64,000 nucleotides of DNA from an uncultured Anaerolineae bacterium. GTDB taxonomy: Bacteria; Chloroflexota; Anaerolineae; Aggregatilineales; Phototrophicaceae. The position numbers were made by a program, and so were the translations under genes. The first letter of the stretch is position 1, and every line of letters starts with the position of its first letter. A model generated the notes under the pieces. It was not told where the DNA came from. It saw nothing but the letters and a program-made list of their open reading frames with translations, and did no database searches. Of the stretch, positions 26,342 to 35,012 are shown piece after piece. The DNA lies in the NCBI GenBank assembly GCA_937944445.1, contig CALDYP010000023.1:1-64000 (forward strand), written 5' to 3'.

Positions 26342-26815
26342 ATGTCTGAACGGGTTGAGCAGCTTAAATCAGCCTTGAGCCACGCACGCGCGGTGTTGCT
26401 GGAAGCCATCGAAAAAATTGGCGACCGCGGCGAGGAACAACTCTACAGCGATGGCGCGGCATGGACGCTGCGTCAGTTGACCATTCACCTACTGCTCTCT
26501 GAGCGCGGCATCATCCACGTGATTCAACGGGCATACGCTGGTGAAAACCCTATTACACCAGACTACGACGTGGATCGCTACAACCAGCGCTCGGTTGAGA
26601 AAAACGCCAACATGACGATTGCCGAAGCCGTCGCGGGCCTACATGAGGCGCGTCAAGCTTATCTGGCATGGCTTGACACCGTCGAGGACGCCAAACTAGA
26701 CACGGTCAACCGCCACCCACTCCAAGATGAGATCCCGCTGTGGCAGTTCATCGAGCGTCAAGCGCTCCACGAGCGTATGCACGCGCAGGATATTGTGCGC
26801 CACCTACAGGGCTAG
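26342..26815 (+). CDS. DinB-like four-helix metal-binding protein
   Basis: 157 residues, four predicted helices. The metal triad of the DinB/YfiT superfamily is visible: His in LRQLTIHLLLSE (helix 2) and the H-x3-H pair in LHERMHAQDI near the C-terminus. Family members include mycothiol- or bacillithiol-dependent S-transferases and proteins of unknown role; this one's substrate cannot be told. The ATG has AGGGAGG at good spacing. It stands between two intergenic regions and seems to be a single-gene unit. Confidence 0.85.
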   Translation: MSERVEQLKSALSHARAVLLEAIEKIGDRGEEQLYSDGAAWTLRQLTIHLLLSERGIIHVIQRAYAGENPITPDYDVDRYNQRSVEKNANMTIAEAVAGLHEARQAYLAWLDTVEDAKLDTVNRHPLQDEIPLWQFIERQALHERMHAQDIVRHLQG

Positions 26816-26942
26816 CGCTCACATGGATTTTGGCACATTTCGCGTTCCATGCTAGATTAGCCTCAATCATACAACTTGAGTGAGAAGCCCCCTGACTCGC
26901 TCACTTTGGCGTGAGATGTTATCCATTTGACGAAAAATCGGC

Positions 26943-27197
26943 ATGGCCATCTACGATGCAAACGCGCTGATTGTGCAAACCCCTGACCTGTGCGACGGTC
27001 TGCCGCACATAGACGGCACGACCGTCACCGTCGATAAGATCTACGAGGCGTACTTCATCCTCGGTTTGAGCGCAGAGCAGATCATGGTGCGGTTCCAGAT
27101 TCAGCCTGTTCAAGCGTTTGCGGCGCTGGCGTTTGTGCACCAATTTGAGCCTGAGGTGAAAGGGCTGTACGAGCGGCTGCGTCGTCGCTGTCGTTAG
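26943..27197 (+). CDS. DUF433 family protein (antitoxin-like)
   Basis: 84 residues. The pattern TPDLCDGLPHIDGTTVTVDKI, then GLSAEQIMVRFQIQPVQAFAALAFV reproduces the DUF433 signature (C-G-G-x-P-x-I-x-G-T-R-I-x-V followed by GLSxEEI and an LT-type helix), a winged-helix-like fold often found as the antitoxin or partner of PIN-domain toxins. No PIN toxin gene adjoins it, so it is a solo copy. The stop overlaps the convergent heptose kinase gene by 4 nt. Confidence 0.75.
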   Translation: MAIYDANALIVQTPDLCDGLPHIDGTTVTVDKIYEAYFILGLSAEQIMVRFQIQPVQAFAALAFVHQFEPEVKGLYERLRRRCR

Positions 27198-28162
27198 TGC
27201 AGCGCGGCGATTAGCTCGGCGGGCGTAGGCGTGTAGTTGCCCACATGTTGAATCACAATGCCGCTAGCGATGTTGGCGAGCGCCACGGCTTGCGCCCATT
27301 CTGCGCCAGCGAGACGGGCCAGTGTGGCCACCGCGATGAACGTGTCGCCTGCCCCGACGGTGTCGAACACATCGCGGATGCGCGGGGCCGCGACCCGCTC
27401 ATAGCGCCCCGCGGTGTAGAGCGATGCGCCTTCTGCCCCGCGCGTGACGACAATCGCGCCCAAGCGGTGCGCCGCGGCAAGCTGCGCCAGCGCCTCGGCA
27501 TAGGCCGTCTCGTCCTGCGGCACATAGCCGATCACCCCCGCCAGTTCATCCACATTGCACTTGACGAGGTCGAAGCCCGCATAGTGGCCGAGGTTGCCCT
27601 GCGTGTCAGCGGTCAGCAGGTGGTTGGGCTGCGCCGCCCGCAGCGCCTGCACCCATTCCGCCGTCAGCACGCCGCCGCGGTAATCGGAAAAGAGCAGCGC
27701 CCCCACCTGCGGCGCTAGGGCCTGAACGTGCTGGGTGAGCGCCGCGCGCGCCACTGCGGACAACTGCGGCGGCGGCAGGCTGTCAATCCGCGCCACCTGC
27801 TGCGGGAAACGCAGCCCCATCTGCGCGAGGACACGCGTTTTAATCGGCGTTGGGCGTTCGGTCTGCACCAAGCCGCGCACATCTACGCCCATCTGCCGCA
27901 GCGCTGCTTGAAGCTGCTGGCCGGCGCTGTCGTCGCCGATGACGCTCGCTTGAATGGCCAGCGCACCCAACGCGGCGATGTTAGCGGCTGGGTTGGCCGC
28001 GCCGCCAGCAATCGTGCGCCGTTCAGCCAGCTCCAGCACAGGGATCGGCGCCTCACGGCTCATACGCGTCGCTGTGCCGATCAAATATTCATCAAGGATG
28101 ACGTCGCCGATCACCAACACGCTGAGCGCCTCAAAACGCGCCACCAACTCAGAAAGCGTCAT
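27194..28162 (-). CDS. rfaE1: D-glycero-beta-D-manno-heptose-7-phosphate kinase (RfaE1, PfkB family)
   Basis: The ATG at 28162 overlaps the preceding stop (ATGA). 322 residues with RfaE domain I features: LVIGDVILDEYLIGTATRMS, PIPVLELAERRTIAGGAANPAAN, VKCNVDELAGVIG and the PfkB active site DTVGAGDTFIAVATLARLAG with the catalytic Asp. It phosphorylates heptose-7-phosphate at C1. It is stand-alone, without the fused adenylyltransferase, whose counterpart lies about 20 kb upstream in the window. It is translationally coupled to the GT9-GT26 fusion gene. Confidence 0.85.
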   Translation of the reverse strand: MTLSELVARFEALSVLVIGDVILDEYLIGTATRMSREAPIPVLELAERRTIAGGAANPAANIAALGALAIQASVIGDDSAGQQLQAALRQMGVDVRGLVQTERPTPIKTRVLAQMGLRFPQQVARIDSLPPPQLSAVARAALTQHVQALAPQVGALLFSDYRGGVLTAEWVQALRAAQPNHLLTADTQGNLGHYAGFDLVKCNVDELAGVIGYVPQDETAYAEALAQLAAAHRLGAIVVTRGAEGASLYTAGRYERVAAPRIRDVFDTVGAGDTFIAVATLARLAGAEWAQAVALANIASGIVIQHVGNYTPTPAELIAALH

Positions 28163-29976
28163 TGTGTCCCTCGCAGCGCCACACGTAAAATGAATCGAGG
28201 AGCGCGCCACAGCGCCCGCAAGCGGTACGGCTCGCGCAGCAGCAGATACAGCCAGCCGAGGCGCAGCTCTTGCAGCGTCTCAGGGATGGGCGTGCTGCGC
28301 CCCGCCAAGTCACGCATCAGCGGCATGCCGACCGCCATCGCCACCCGCACTTGCAGGCGGCTGCTGTTGCGCGCCAGCCACAAATCCGCCACCTGCTGCG
28401 GCCAACCGCAGATGAGTACATCCGCCTGTGCGGCGTTGATTCGATCGACCACGCTGGCCTCGTGTTCGGCGCGGCTGCTGGCGTCCAGCGCTCCAGCAAT
28501 GATCATCTCTGGCAGTTCTTCAGCCAGCAAGGTCGCCGCCGCTGCTGCGTGATCCCCCAGCAGGAACACCCGCCGCTGCTGCTTGGCGGCCTCGCGCAGG
28601 GCATAGGCCAGCAGCGCCGTGTTGTCGAGCGTCTCAGGCAGGTGCTGGCGCGTCCACCCTGCGGCCCAGCTCAGCCCAACGCCGCCCGGAACGACCAGCG
28701 CTGCCCGCTCAAACACCGCCCGCAGAATCGGATGGCTTGCCGCTTGCAGGCTGTAATCGTAGTCTGAGAGGATGATCTGATGATAGCTGCTGCGACGCAG
28801 CATCTCGTTCACGGCGCTGCTGAACGTCGCAGCGCTCACCCAGTGATGGGGCAAGCCCAACAGTTCCACGATGGGCGCGTCCACGCGGCGGTAGATCGGC
28901 GGCGGTGAGACCCGCGCTGAACGCTGACTGAGCAGCGCGCTGGCCGCCTCAACCACCTGATCGGGCGTCACCATCTGCATGCACGTCCGCGCCGGGCAGC
29001 CCTCACGCGCGCCGATCCGATGCGCCACGTAGCTGCACGGGCTGCACAACGGGGCGCTGCGCAGCACGACGTTGTGCGGATGGCCCAGCCACGGCCCCCA
29101 CGCTTGCGCGTTGCTGCTGCCGAAGATGGCAATCAAGGGCGTGCCGACGGCGCAGGCGAGGTGCGTCACGCCGCTGTCTGCGCCAATGTAAAGATCCGCC
29201 GAGCGAATAACGTCCGCCAACTGAGTGAGCGACGTGCGGTTGACGAGCATCACCGCCTTGTGCTGCATCTGCTGCTGGACGTCTTCCGCGCCGTCGCTGG
29301 CCGTGCCAACGAGCACCACCTGCGCGTCGTGCTCAGCGATGAGCGCATCCGCCACGCGGGCGAAATGCGACGCAGGCCAGCGACGGGCGAGGCTGTAGCC
29401 GCCGCTGCCAGTGTGGATGACCACGCGCTGCTTGGGTGTCGCTGCCAGCGGCAGCACGCCCCCATCCAACGCGACCTGTGCCCGCCGCGGCGCAGCATCC
29501 GCCCCAAGCTGCGCGACCAGCGCCAACCAGCAGCGCGCTTGATGCACCGCACCGAACCCATCATCGCGCACGCGCTCCGTCAGAAACCAGCCCTTGCCGT
29601 TGTCGAGGCCGATCACGCGATGCGCCCGCGACGCCCACGCGATGAGCGCGTATTTGAGCGTCCCGGCCCACAACGTCAGATGGTGGAAGAAGACTACCGC
29701 GTCAAACTTGCGCTGGCGCAGCGCCCAGATCTGCCGCAGCGCCGCCGGGTGCAGCGCCCCGACGGAGCGCGCCAACCGTCGATCCACTGCGATGACCTCA
29801 TCCAGCAGCCCGCGCTCGATCAGCGGGGCGCTGTGCGCCGTCGTGAGCAGCGTCAGATGAGCATCGGGCAGCGCCTCACGCAGCGCATACAGCGCGGGCG
29901 TGGTCAGGATCAAATCGCCGATGTCGGCAAGCTGCACCAGCAAGATACGCTGAGGATTGTCCGGTGGGGTGGTCAT
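28159..29976 (-). CDS. Fusion of a GT9 heptosyltransferase-like and a GT26 (TagA/WecG-like) domain
   Basis: 605 residues in two parts. Residues about 10-350 are GT9: ILLVQLADIGDLILTTPAL, VVIHTGSGGYSLARRWP and LYIGADSGVTHLACAVGTPL, as in ADP-heptose transferases. Residues about 369-605 resemble GT26 (WecG/TagA/CpsF): VFLLGDHAAAAATLLAEELP, ADVLICGWPQQVADLWLARN and LGWLYLLLREPYRLRALW. The GT26 PDG motif, whose Asp is the proposed catalytic base in TagA, reads PGGVG at 430-434, and the earlier TPN-type block is SDYDYS. The GT26 half may therefore be inactive or altered. It is followed by the heptose kinase with a 4-nt overlap. Confidence 0.85.
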   Translation of the reverse strand: MTTPPDNPQRILLVQLADIGDLILTTPALYALREALPDAHLTLLTTAHSAPLIERGLLDEVIAVDRRLARSVGALHPAALRQIWALRQRKFDAVVFFHHLTLWAGTLKYALIAWASRAHRVIGLDNGKGWFLTERVRDDGFGAVHQARCWLALVAQLGADAAPRRAQVALDGGVLPLAATPKQRVVIHTGSGGYSLARRWPASHFARVADALIAEHDAQVVLVGTASDGAEDVQQQMQHKAVMLVNRTSLTQLADVIRSADLYIGADSGVTHLACAVGTPLIAIFGSSNAQAWGPWLGHPHNVVLRSAPLCSPCSYVAHRIGAREGCPARTCMQMVTPDQVVEAASALLSQRSARVSPPPIYRRVDAPIVELLGLPHHWVSAATFSSAVNEMLRRSSYHQIILSDYDYSLQAASHPILRAVFERAALVVPGGVGLSWAAGWTRQHLPETLDNTALLAYALREAAKQQRRVFLLGDHAAAAATLLAEELPEMIIAGALDASSRAEHEASVVDRINAAQADVLICGWPQQVADLWLARNSSRLQVRVAMAVGMPLMRDLAGRSTPIPETLQELRLGWLYLLLREPYRLRALWRAPRFILRVALRGTQ

Positions 29977-30019
29977 ACGCTAATTTTATAGCGTTCATCC
30001 AGTTCGCGTAGGTGCAGTT

Positions 30020-30424
30020 ATGCAGCATCTTGAACAGTTGTGGAAAGTCGTCATCCTAGCAGGTCAAGTGCGCGATCTAGCACAGGAGACGCGGCGCTAT
30101 CAATTTCAAGTGGAAGAGGATGTGACCTTCTACGCGCACGTAGAACACGCCGTCGTTCAAATCAGCTATCACAACGCCCCAGAGATCACCATCGACGCGC
30201 ACTATCAGGCGCAGTTTGGGTGGCGGGCGCAGATCGAACAAGACCAGCACGGGGTGTATCTCGTCGCGCGCCGCCGCCCAGTCGTGGGCAGCGTCAGCAC
30301 GGCGCGCTTTCAAGTGGTGCTGCCGCGCACCGTCTACACCGTCCTAAGATTAGAGGACGCCGCTTACAGCGTCAGCGGCCTCACTCAAGAGGTGCATCTT
30401 CCCCCTCCCACAGACTATAAGTGA
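30020..30424 (+). CDS. Hypothetical 134-residue protein
   Basis: No signal peptide or transmembrane segment. The N-terminal helix (LEQLWKVVILAGQVRDLAQ) is followed by five or so beta strands (YQFQVEEDVTFYAHVEHAVV, APEITIDAHYQAQFGWRAQI, ARFQVVLPRTVYTVLRL), giving an all-beta sandwich that resembles adhesin-like DUF4097 repeats in miniature; this likeness is weak. It is divergent from the GT9-GT26 gene and precedes the rhodanese gene, whose own promoter suggests it is transcribed alone. Confidence 0.6.
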   Translation: MQHLEQLWKVVILAGQVRDLAQETRRYQFQVEEDVTFYAHVEHAVVQISYHNAPEITIDAHYQAQFGWRAQIEQDQHGVYLVARRRPVVGSVSTARFQVVLPRTVYTVLRLEDAAYSVSGLTQEVHLPPPTDYK

Positions 30425-30451
30425 AAACTTATGTGTATCATAAGAAAGATT

Positions 30452-30460
30452 TGCTATAAT
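30452..30460 (+). promoter_or_regulatory. Extended -10 for the rhodanese operon
   Basis: TGCTATAAT is a consensus extended -10, 53 nt before the rhodanese ATG and 28 nt after the previous stop. It likely drives the rhodanese-SufE-ATP-grasp-DUF952 series. Confidence 0.6.
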
Positions 30461-30513
30461 GCGCTTCAATCGCACATGATGAATGCCTAAATACTCACAG
30501 GAGCTGTTCGCTT

Positions 30514-31389
<876 letters not shown>

Positions 31390-31508
31390 TGCCACACGCG
31401 CCATCAGCGGAAGTGTTCGTTCAAGGGCGGCCAATGAGTCGCCCTTATGATTTACGATTGCCTCGCCCTCAGGTATTATTTTCACGTGACACAGCAAAGA
31501 AGGAACGC

Positions 31509-31952
31509 ATGGCCAACTATCCACCTAAACTAGCCGAAGCGCTAGAAGATTTTTCCTACATCACCACACGCCCTGAGCGTCAAGAATACCTCATCCAGCT
31601 AGCGGATGAGTTCAAAGACGTGAAAGTCCCGCCAAGCGTGGCCACGCAGCCCTACGACGAGTCTCACCGCGTGCCAGCCTGCGAGAGCGACGCTTTCGTG
31701 TGGGCCGTTGACCAGCCCGATGGCACTCTCAAGTTCTACTTTGACGTGCTCAACCCGCAGGGCCTCAGCGCGATGGCGATGGCCGTCATCTTGGGGCGCA
31801 GTTTCGACGGCGTGCCCCTTGAAGAGATCGCAGCCGTGCAGCCAGACATCGTGTTCGACTTCTTTGGAAAAGACATCAGCATGGGCAAAGGGCAGGGGTT
31901 GATGGGCATCGTCAACATGGCGGTTTACGAGGCTAAGCGGAGGCTCAAGTAG
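31509..31952 (+). CDS. sufE: SufE family sulfur acceptor protein
   Basis: The ATG at 31509 with AAGGA 6 nt upstream is the family-consistent start; the 60-codon upstream extension is noise. 147 residues. The sulfur-accepting Cys lies in VPACESDAFVW (the usual GCQSxVW block), and the C-terminal segment RSFDGVPLEEIAA and GQGLMGIVNMAVYEAKRRL match SufE helices. It accepts persulfide from a cysteine desulfurase for iron-sulfur assembly. No sufBCDS genes are in the window. The next gene starts 3 nt after its stop. Confidence 0.9.
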   Translation: MANYPPKLAEALEDFSYITTRPERQEYLIQLADEFKDVKVPPSVATQPYDESHRVPACESDAFVWAVDQPDGTLKFYFDVLNPQGLSAMAMAVILGRSFDGVPLEEIAAVQPDIVFDFFGKDISMGKGQGLMGIVNMAVYEAKRRLK

Positions 31953-31955
31953 CCC

Positions 31956-32849
31956 ATGCGTCATGTCGCTTTCGCCAGTTTTCTAGATGAGCAGCGGCTT
32001 GAACAGAACTTTCTTTATGAGGATGAGCGGCGGCTGCGCGCACCCCTGCTTGCCCGCGGCATTGAGGTTCAAACGATCCCGTGGGAGCGCGACGGCGTCA
32101 AATGGGCGTCGTTTGACGCGGTGATCATCCGCTCCACGTGGAACTATCACCTGCGCTGGGCAGAGTTTTCTGCTTGGTTGGCCGCGCTAGAGGCGAAACA
32201 GGTGCACGTGCTGAACCCGATCCCGATGCTGCGCTGGAACATCGACAAGACCTACATCGGAACGCTGGGTGCGCTGGGCGTTCCCACCCTGCCGACGGTG
32301 TTCGTCGCCTGCGGCGCGTCGGCTGACCTCAGCGAGATCATCAGACGTCAGGGGTGGACTCAGGCGGTAGTGAAGCCCACCATCAGCGCGGGCGGTGACA
32401 ACACATGGCGCATCACCCGTGAGGAAGCCCCCACCCAACAAGAACGCTTTGCGGAGCAGCTCAAGCATCACACCTTGATGGTGCAGCAGTTCGCCGAACG
32501 CATCAGCGCCGGGGAATGGTCGTTCCACTTCTTCAACGGCATCTACAGCCACACCGTGCTGAAAGTGCCCGCCGCAGGTGAAATGTTCGTCCACGCGCAT
32601 CGCGGCGGCACGACGCGCCCCGTTCAACCCACCTCACAGCAGGTTGCCGAGGCGTCCCACGTGGTTCATGCCGTTCAACAGACGCTCGGCCTGCTGCCGC
32701 TTTACGCGCGCGTCGACATGGTGGAGCACGAAGGCACGCTCACACTGATGGAGTTGGAACTCGTCGAGCCGTACCTGAACATGCTCGACGCCGATCCCTA
32801 CGCGCCGGATCGCTTCGCCGACGCCATCGCCCTGAGAGTTGGCCGATGA
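31956..32849 (+). CDS. ATP-grasp domain ligase-like protein
   Basis: 297 residues of ATP-grasp organisation. An N-terminal pre-ATP domain includes AVIIRSTWNYHLRWAEFSAWL, typical of a RimK/glutathione-synthetase-like subfamily. The ATP-binding Lys strands are in QAVVKPTISAGGDNTWRI and MVQQFAERISAGEWSFHFF, and metal-binding acids in LPLYARVDMVEHEGTLTLMELELVEPYLNM. These enzymes join a carboxylate to an amine or thiol via an acyl phosphate. Substrate unknown. It is 3 nt after sufE and overlaps the DUF952 gene by 4 nt, suggesting coupled function. Confidence 0.85.
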   Translation: MRHVAFASFLDEQRLEQNFLYEDERRLRAPLLARGIEVQTIPWERDGVKWASFDAVIIRSTWNYHLRWAEFSAWLAALEAKQVHVLNPIPMLRWNIDKTYIGTLGALGVPTLPTVFVACGASADLSEIIRRQGWTQAVVKPTISAGGDNTWRITREEAPTQQERFAEQLKHHTLMVQQFAERISAGEWSFHFFNGIYSHTVLKVPAAGEMFVHAHRGGTTRPVQPTSQQVAEASHVVHAVQQTLGLLPLYARVDMVEHEGTLTLMELELVEPYLNMLDADPYAPDRFADAIALRVGR

Positions 32850-33208
32850 TCTATCACATCCTCACCACAGCCGACTGGCAAGCCGCGTACCGTGCTGGGC
32901 GCTACGCGCCGCCCAGCCTCACGCGTGAGGGGTTCATTCACTTCTCACAGGCACATCAGGTGCTCGCCGTCGCAGAGGCCCTCTACCGCGACGCAGGCGA
33001 CCTTGTGCTGCTGGGCGTCGATCCTGCGCGCTTGAACGCCCCGCTGAAGTATGAGCCGCCTGCGCACCCTCAGCCGCCCCAAACAGACGTGCCCGCGGCG
33101 GATCTCTTCCCACACTTGTACGGCGCGCTGAACCTAGACGCCGTTGTCATGGTCTGGCCGCTGCTGCGCAGCGATGACGGGTTCCACCTTCCGCTTGGCG
33201 TCGCCTAA
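32846..33208 (+). CDS. DUF952 family protein
   Basis: 120 residues matching DUF952: IYHILTTADWQAA at the start, then GFIHFSQAHQVLAVAEALY, LVLLGVDPARLNAPLKYEPP and FPHLYGALNLDAVVMVWPL, the family's conserved His and Tyr blocks. DUF952 proteins are small enzymes or binding proteins of unknown role related in fold to ADP-ribosyl or glutathione-linked domains; no activity is established here. The start overlaps the ATP-grasp stop (ATGA). Its last 75 nt overlap a convergent membrane protein gene. Confidence 0.85.
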   Translation: MIYHILTTADWQAAYRAGRYAPPSLTREGFIHFSQAHQVLAVAEALYRDAGDLVLLGVDPARLNAPLKYEPPAHPQPPQTDVPAADLFPHLYGALNLDAVVMVWPLLRSDDGFHLPLGVA

Positions 33209-33577
33209 CGGCCAGAGCAGCGCTAGCGCCAGCCCCACACACACGCCGGCTGCTGCCCAAGACGGCGCGCGTTCCAGCATCGCCAGCATCATCAGCGCCG
33301 GGTAATCGGGCGCGATATGGCTGTGCCATGCCGTCTTGACGAACATCAGCAGCGTCGTCGTGAGCGCCCCCAACGCGCCGATCAAGCCGCCGGTCAGGCT
33401 CAGCGTCAGGGGGGTGGGTGGAAAATCTGGCTGCGCAGACGCCCACAGCAGCACCCCACACAGCGCAATCAGGACGCCCAGCGCGGCCACAGGCAGCGTG
33501 CTGGTGTCCTCCACGCCCAGCCATGCAAAGGTCATCAACCCCGTGCCGATCGTCAGCCAGCGCAGCCCCAGTCGCAT
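33134..33577 (-). CDS. Small integral membrane protein, unknown function
   Basis: 147 residues with four hydrophobic segments (about residues 7-20, 27-45, 59-80 and 105-123) and a basic C-terminal tail. No conserved motif is recognised. The stop lies within the convergent DUF952 gene (75-nt overlap), and the start is 3 nt from the PerM-type transporter gene stop, so it is probably co-transcribed behind that gene. The extended overlap could mean the true end is correct or a frameshift exists; both frames look coding in composition. Confidence 0.6.
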   Translation of the reverse strand: MRLGLRWLTIGTGLMTFAWLGVEDTSTLPVAALGVLIALCGVLLWASAQPDFPPTPLTLSLTGGLIGALGALTTTLLMFVKTAWHSHIAPDYPALMMLAMLERAPSWAAAGVCVGLALALLWPLGDAKRKVEPVIAAQQRPDHDNGV

Positions 33578-33580
33578 CGC

Positions 33581-34873
33581 CTAGCCTGCGTTGGCGGCAG
33601 CAACCTGTTGAGGCGGCGCGGGCTGTTTGGCTGGCTCTGGCGTCGGTTCTGGCTCAGGGAAGGGATCGCGCCCAGCTAGCTTGTTCAGTGCATACACAAC
33701 CAAGATGCGAATTGTCCCCATGGCCGGGGCGACGAGGAACGCCCCCAGCACGCCGCCCAACGCCGCCCCGATGAACACGCCCACGATGATGAACGGCAGC
33801 GGCAGTTCCAGCGCGTCCCCCAAAATCTTGGGCGCGATGATGTTCCAGATGATCTGGTTGATGATGAGGCTCACCAACACCACCAACACTGCCACCCCCA
33901 AATTGCTGATGTCCGTCAGCACCGTAGAGCCTTGCAGCAGCGGCACAGCCCCCAACGGGAACAAGGCGATGATGCCGCCGATGGTTGGGATGAGCGAGAT
34001 GAGGCCCGTGATGACAGCAAGAATCTCAGCGTTGGTGATGCCCATCACCTTGAGCTGAATGTAGGTCACGATGCCAACGAGGATGCCGATGCTCACTTGG
34101 CCGCGGAAGAACCCGTTCCACACGTAGACGATTCGCTGGATCAGCAGCCGCACCTCGCGCTGATACGCCCGCGGGATCCACTTTTCCAGCGTCGCGCGGT
34201 TATTTGGCAGATCGATCAAGATAAGCGCCGAGATGAAGATGGCCAGCAGCAGCGTGCTCAGGAAGCCCACTACGCCGCCGATGGCGCTCGTCAGAGTGCC
34301 GGTCAGGCTGCCCGCGATGTTGAGCGCGCCATCCAGCACTTGGCGCAGGTCAATCGGGACGATCTCAGACGGCGGCATACCAACAATGGCGTCATCCACG
34401 CCCTGCGTCAAACGCGCCCCCAGCACAAAGTTCCGCACTGGCACGACAATCGGGTTGAGGTCAAGCGGCGTGCCCAACACTTCAATTACGCCATCTTCGT
34501 ACTGATAGTTGAGCATCTCGCGCTGAAGGCTAAAGTAGGCGCGTTCGGCGCTGCTGCCGAGGCTGTTCACCGCCCGCACCAACGCCGGGGACGCCAACAA
34601 GACCAACAGCACCGTGAAGATGATCAACAGCATGTAGAGCAAGCCAATCGCCGCCGCCCACGGGATCGGTGTCCAGCGCGTGATGAAGCGCGCCGGCCCG
34701 TACATCAAGAAGGCGACGACGAACGCAATCGTCAGCAGTTGGAACACCGGAGCCAGCAGCGTCAGGGCGTATACCCCCGCCACCAGCAGCACCAACGTCA
34801 CCAGTGTTTTAGTGTAACGATCCCACTGGGGCTGGTACTGAGGGTCGTTGGAGTTGTCAACGTTCGATGTCAT
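33581..34873 (-). CDS. AI-2E family transporter (PerM-like)
   Basis: The ATG at 34873 is chosen; 27 further codons upstream are unlikely. 430 residues with about eight transmembrane helices and an extracytoplasmic central domain. The C-terminal membrane part has GLISLIPTIGGIIALFPLGAVPLL and LVSLIINQIIWNIIAPKIL, both characteristic of PF01594 (AI-2E/PerM). Members export or import quorum signals or act as Na+/H+ antiporters; the substrate here is unknown. The C-terminal tail is Pro/Glu-rich. A 7-bp hairpin (34919-34934) lies in its leader. Confidence 0.9.
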   Translation of the reverse strand: MTSNVDNSNDPQYQPQWDRYTKTLVTLVLLVAGVYALTLLAPVFQLLTIAFVVAFLMYGPARFITRWTPIPWAAAIGLLYMLLIIFTVLLVLLASPALVRAVNSLGSSAERAYFSLQREMLNYQYEDGVIEVLGTPLDLNPIVVPVRNFVLGARLTQGVDDAIVGMPPSEIVPIDLRQVLDGALNIAGSLTGTLTSAIGGVVGFLSTLLLAIFISALILIDLPNNRATLEKWIPRAYQREVRLLIQRIVYVWNGFFRGQVSIGILVGIVTYIQLKVMGITNAEILAVITGLISLIPTIGGIIALFPLGAVPLLQGSTVLTDISNLGVAVLVVLVSLIINQIIWNIIAPKILGDALELPLPFIIVGVFIGAALGGVLGAFLVAPAMGTIRILVVYALNKLAGRDPFPEPEPTPEPAKQPAPPQQVAAANAG

Positions 34874-34918
34874 GATGTTCAGTGGGTTAGGTGGCTTACA
34901 ACAATCATATACCAAAAC

Positions 34919-34934
34919 CCCGCAGAACTGCGGG
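34919..34934 (-). promoter_or_regulatory. Terminator-like hairpin in the PerM gene leader
   Basis: On the minus strand CCCGCAG and CTGCGGG pair over a 2-nt loop, followed by GTTTTGG, 45 nt before the ATG. The loop is too tight for all pairs to form and the T tract is short, so a regulatory leader hairpin or chance dyad are both possible. Confidence 0.3.
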
Positions 34935-35012
34935 CGTTGTGGCATTGTCACCAATTCAGTCTCGCTCTAAAGTTAAGGCAGTGTTCATTTTGACGAATAG
35001 TGATAAACGCTC

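Noticed and set aside
29020-29991. 323-residue plus-strand frame over the GT9-GT26 fusion
   Set aside because: Arg/His-rich antisense shadow; the fusion frame has both glycosyltransferase signatures.
33932-34993. 353-residue plus-strand frame over the PerM gene
   Set aside because: Asp/His/Arg/Gln-rich shadow with no motif; the minus-strand frame is a recognised transporter.
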